64,000 nucleotides of DNA, taken from Pseudochryseolinea flava (GTDB lineage Bacteria > Bacteroidota > Bacteroidia > Cytophagales > Cyclobacteriaceae). The notes beneath the pieces are model-generated. The model had not been told where the DNA came from and made no database searches. It worked only from the letters and a program-made list of their open reading frames with translations. The position numbers and the translations under genes were made by a program. Shown here one piece after another: positions 61,292 through 64,000 of this stretch (the first letter of the stretch is position 1; every line of letters starts with the position of its first letter). The stretch is taken from contig NZ_QMFY01000015.1 of assembly GCF_003286915.1 (NCBI RefSeq), positions 62,001-126,000 of the forward strand, written 5' to 3'.

Positions 61292-62572
61292 ATGAAAAAA
61301 ATATTGTTTTCAATTGTCGCGCTAGCTTTTACAACCCATGTGTTGGCACAGACCAACGCAGAATTGCGAGCGCTTATTCAAGAGTCATTTCAATATCAAC
61401 CGAAGCTGCAAGAGCTTAGCAAAGCTTCTGAGATCGGGGAGATTCGTGTAGGAATGGCAGAGAGTGGATATCTCCCCGTAATCAGTGGCAATGCATCGTA
61501 TAGTTACATTGATCCGGTGGGTGAAACGAAATTCCCAGTGAGTGCAACGGAAACACGTACAATACAATTTCAGCCGAACAACAACTACAATGTTAATGTT
61601 GGTTTGAATCAAGTGATCTGGGATTTTGGTAGAACACAAGCTCAGATTGAAAAAGCAAAAGTTGATTTACTTGTTACGAAGCAAAACACAGAGGCCGCAA
61701 AGCTGCAACTCGCCACACAAGTTGTTAATATTTATTATTCGCTTGTTTACTTGAAGAAGGCGGTGATTCTTCAAGACTCAGTAATCGCGTCCTATACTAA
61801 GAACAGAACGCTTATCGAGAACAAACTTAAGCAAGGGGATGCGCTGAAAGTAGATCTTTCTAATATTGATAATACTATTCACCAAGAGTTGAATCGCAAA
61901 GTGGATTTTCAACGTCAGTACGATCGTCAGCAAGCGCTGCTACAGTATACAACAGGCAGAACTGCGGAACTTTCGGGCGTTGAGTTTGATTTTCAATTTG
62001 CATCCACTACTGAATTTTCGGCGGTTGCCAACCCTGATCTCATCGCCGCAGATCAGCGAATCACAGCATCTTCAGCGGATTTTAAATTAGCACAGCGTAA
62101 CCGCATGCCCAGCTTAAATTTTCAAGCGAGTGCAGGTATGCGTAACGGATATCAACCCGATATCGACGAGTTCAGGTTCAACTACTTGGCGGGCGTCACC
62201 TTGTCGATTCCTATTTTCCAAGGAGGCCGTATTCGTCAGAATGTTTCGCTTGCGAGAAAGTCGATGGAGTTAAGCGAGATTTCAAAACAAAATCTGAATG
62301 CGACACTGCTAAAAGATTGGCAATCGGCCAATGCAGATCTGTGTGCTTATAATGAACAATTAAAAAATGCGATGATACAAATTGAAACCGCGCAAGAGGC
62401 GCAACGTCTTACCCAGGTGCGTTACGACCGCGGCGTGGCAACGTCTGTTGACCTGGTGTTTGCAACCACAAATTTGCAGCGCAGTCAGTTAAATCAATTG
62501 CAATATCAATATCAAGCTTGCCTTGCCAATGCGGAGTTGGCGAGAGTTGAAGGGCGAAAGTTTTGGGAATAG
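61292..62572 (+). CDS. TolC-family outer-membrane channel
   Basis: A 426-residue OM efflux protein. Signal peptide (about 1-19, ending VLAQ). Two outer-membrane efflux protein repeats, with the helix patterns LGLNQVIWDFGRTQAQIEKAK (about 105-125) and GGRIRQNVSLARKSMELSEISKQN (about 308-330), and AQRLTQVRYDRGVATSVDLV near the C terminus. Third member of the efflux operon, 10 bp after the pump gene. Completes a tripartite EmrA-EmrB-TolC type system. Confidence 0.95.
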   Translation: MKKILFSIVALAFTTHVLAQTNAELRALIQESFQYQPKLQELSKASEIGEIRVGMAESGYLPVISGNASYSYIDPVGETKFPVSATETRTIQFQPNNNYNVNVGLNQVIWDFGRTQAQIEKAKVDLLVTKQNTEAAKLQLATQVVNIYYSLVYLKKAVILQDSVIASYTKNRTLIENKLKQGDALKVDLSNIDNTIHQELNRKVDFQRQYDRQQALLQYTTGRTAELSGVEFDFQFASTTEFSAVANPDLIAADQRITASSADFKLAQRNRMPSLNFQASAGMRNGYQPDIDEFRFNYLAGVTLSIPIFQGGRIRQNVSLARKSMELSEISKQNLNATLLKDWQSANADLCAYNEQLKNAMIQIETAQEAQRLTQVRYDRGVATSVDLVFATTNLQRSQLNQLQYQYQACLANAELARVEGRKFWE

Positions 62573-62697
62573 GGATAGCACATGCAAGGTGCGCTTATTA
62601 CTAACAAGAGCGATTGTAAGTTGAAGAAAAGCAGCGGAATGTTGTACGAACCGTTAAAAGTTTGGAAAGCGCTCGCTGCTTTTTTCTATCTTTCCAA

Positions 62698-63969
62698 ATG
62701 CTTTCATCAAACGATCCAAACCGCAAAAGCTGGGTGGAGGTACCACCGCTGTCTGATTTTCCTATTCAAAATCTTCCCTTCGGAATTTTTAAAACTTCCA
62801 ATCGCAGTCCAGTTGCTGGTGTTGCGATAGGGGAGTACGTTGTTGATCTTGCTCATTTGCAAGACCATGGATTCCTAGATTCTGTGGATTTGCCCAATAA
62901 AGTTTTCCATCAAAAATACCTCAATGATTTTCTTTCGCTGGGAAGAAAAAAAATCCGAGAAGTTCGGGAATGTCTTAGCAATTTATTGAAGGCAGAGAAT
63001 CATATTCTGCGCGATCATGCGTCACGAAAGATTGCCTTGGTTCCCATGCACGATGTAGAAATGATAATGCCGGTGCGCATTGGAAACTATACAGACTTCT
63101 ATAGTAGCGAGGAACATGCTACCAACGTCGGCTCGATGTTTCGTGATCCTAAAAATGCGCTGTTACCAAACTGGAAACATTTACCGGTGGGATATCATGG
63201 GCGTGCGTCGTCAATCGTCGTTACAGGTACACCAGTTCGTAGACCGAAAGGACAAATTAAACCACCTGATGTAGCCTCGCCAATCTTTAGTCCTTCTCGG
63301 AAATTGGATTTTGAATTGGAGGTTGCATTCATTACCTGCGGCGAGAATGCACTGGGCGATCGCGTTACAACGGAAGGCGCGGAAGATATGATTGCTGGCT
63401 TGGTGTTATTCAACGATTGGTCTGCACGCGATATTCAGCAATGGGAGTACGTTCCGCTTGGCCCATTCCTTTCTAAAAACTTTGCGTCGACGATCTCCCC
63501 GTGGATAGTCACACTGGATGCGCTCGAACCTTTTCGTGTTGAAGGGCCAACACAAGATCCTCCTGTATTACCATACTTAACTTTTACCGGTATACGGAAT
63601 TTTGATATTCATCTCGAAGTATTTGTTCTACCGAAAGCAGGGAAAGAGACCTCGATCAGCAAATCGAATTTTAAGTATATGTATTGGAACATGGCGCAGC
63701 AATTAGCGCATCATACCGTGAATGGTTGCAATATACAAGTCGGTGATTTGTACGCATCGGGAACCATTAGTGGACCAACACCGGGATCGTATGGATCGTT
63801 GCTTGAACTGAGTTGGAATGGTGAAAAGCCTTTGACATTGTCGGATGGCACGTCGAGAACATTTCTTCATGACAACGATACGTTAATCATTCGTGGCCAC
63901 GCTGAAAAGAATGGTGTGCGTATCGGGTTCGGTTCGTGTTCGGGTAAGGTACTTGCTTCGCATGAGTAG
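62698..63969 (+). CDS. fahA: Fumarylacetoacetase
   Basis: A 423-residue FAH enzyme cleaving fumarylacetoacetate to fumarate and acetoacetate, the last step of tyrosine/homogentisate degradation. The catalytic region NYTDFYSSEEHATNVG (Asp and His), metal ligands in LDFELEVAFI (two Glu) and LFNDWSARDIQ (Asp), and the substrate loop GPTPGSYGSLLELSW are all present. The N-terminal SH3-like domain (about 1-110) is seen. ATG 62698 (MLSSNDPNRKSWVEV) is the usual start. No other gene of the pathway is in the window; the end of the gene lies 31 bp before the window edge. Confidence 0.95.
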   Translation: MLSSNDPNRKSWVEVPPLSDFPIQNLPFGIFKTSNRSPVAGVAIGEYVVDLAHLQDHGFLDSVDLPNKVFHQKYLNDFLSLGRKKIREVRECLSNLLKAENHILRDHASRKIALVPMHDVEMIMPVRIGNYTDFYSSEEHATNVGSMFRDPKNALLPNWKHLPVGYHGRASSIVVTGTPVRRPKGQIKPPDVASPIFSPSRKLDFELEVAFITCGENALGDRVTTEGAEDMIAGLVLFNDWSARDIQQWEYVPLGPFLSKNFASTISPWIVTLDALEPFRVEGPTQDPPVLPYLTFTGIRNFDIHLEVFVLPKAGKETSISKSNFKYMYWNMAQQLAHHTVNGCNIQVGDLYASGTISGPTPGSYGSLLELSWNGEKPLTLSDGTSRTFLHDNDTLIIRGHAEKNGVRIGFGSCSGKVLASHE

Positions 63970-64000
63970 CGTGATAATGTAAGTTGTATGAAAAATAGAT

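Overview
This 64 kb window is chromosomal DNA of a Bacteroidota bacterium, most likely a Cytophagales-type gliding or environmental species. The evidence is two proteins with type IX secretion (T9SS) C-terminal sorting domains, a PorX regulator, a fused LpxC/FabZ, families largely confined to Bacteroidota (DUF3822, DUF4296, the HEPN-tailed sulfite reductase), acidic residues behind lipoprotein cysteines, and promoters that fit the Bacteroidota form (TTTG, about 20 bases, TAnnTTTG). I see no rRNA, tRNA, CRISPR array, phage or insertion sequence. Most genes are core or lineage-conserved.

Layout. 1-8.6 kb: 3' part of a class A penicillin-binding protein, a lipoprotein, a secreted esterase with PKD domains and a sorting domain, a secreted repeat protein with a gliding-type C terminus, and DUF4407/DUF4349 envelope proteins. 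8.7-12.7 kb: an ECF sigma factor followed two bases later by a one-TM protein that joins a short anti-sigma-like head to a trypsin-like protease; then a WYL regulator divergent from a coiled-coil DUF2130 protein with a PD-(D/E)XK-like motif. 12.8-20.5 kb: a REC-histidine kinase and a 2148-residue soluble hybrid kinase built on ten near-identical 92-residue double-HAMP repeats. 20.8-26.7 kb: an M48 lipoprotein protease, small unknown ORFs, and a sulfite reductase-siroheme operon whose leader shows a promoter, a terminator and a competing antiterminator pairing.

26.7-38.9 kb: a histone-like basic protein, an FAD oxidase abutting pyrE, two NUDIX proteins, coaD with DUF3822, a structured intergenic element, DUF1573, DUF423, a YggS-family PLP protein, a GH3-family amido synthetase coupled to a LysE exporter, and a short Bat-type operon (DUF58, membrane protein, VWA) without MoxR. 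39-52.5 kb: a DUF4296 lipoprotein overlapping mutS2, a lipoprotein, an ABC ATPase, the lipid A genes lpxA, lpxC/fabZ and lpxD, an HD hydrolase, then porX-tsaE-ald with overlapping ends and a TPR-like secreted protein.

52.6-64 kb: valS, an MFS protein, a possible small RNA, a MarR regulator overlapping an rRNA m5C methyltransferase gene, and, divergent from it, a three-gene EmrA-EmrB-TolC efflux operon behind a clear MarR-type operator and promoter, then fumarylacetoacetase.

The least explained signals are the sulfite reductase leader, the sigma factor/protease pair, the poly-HAMP kinase, the GH3-LysE pair, the structured element near 31.5 kb and the 7-bp tandem repeats at gene borders.
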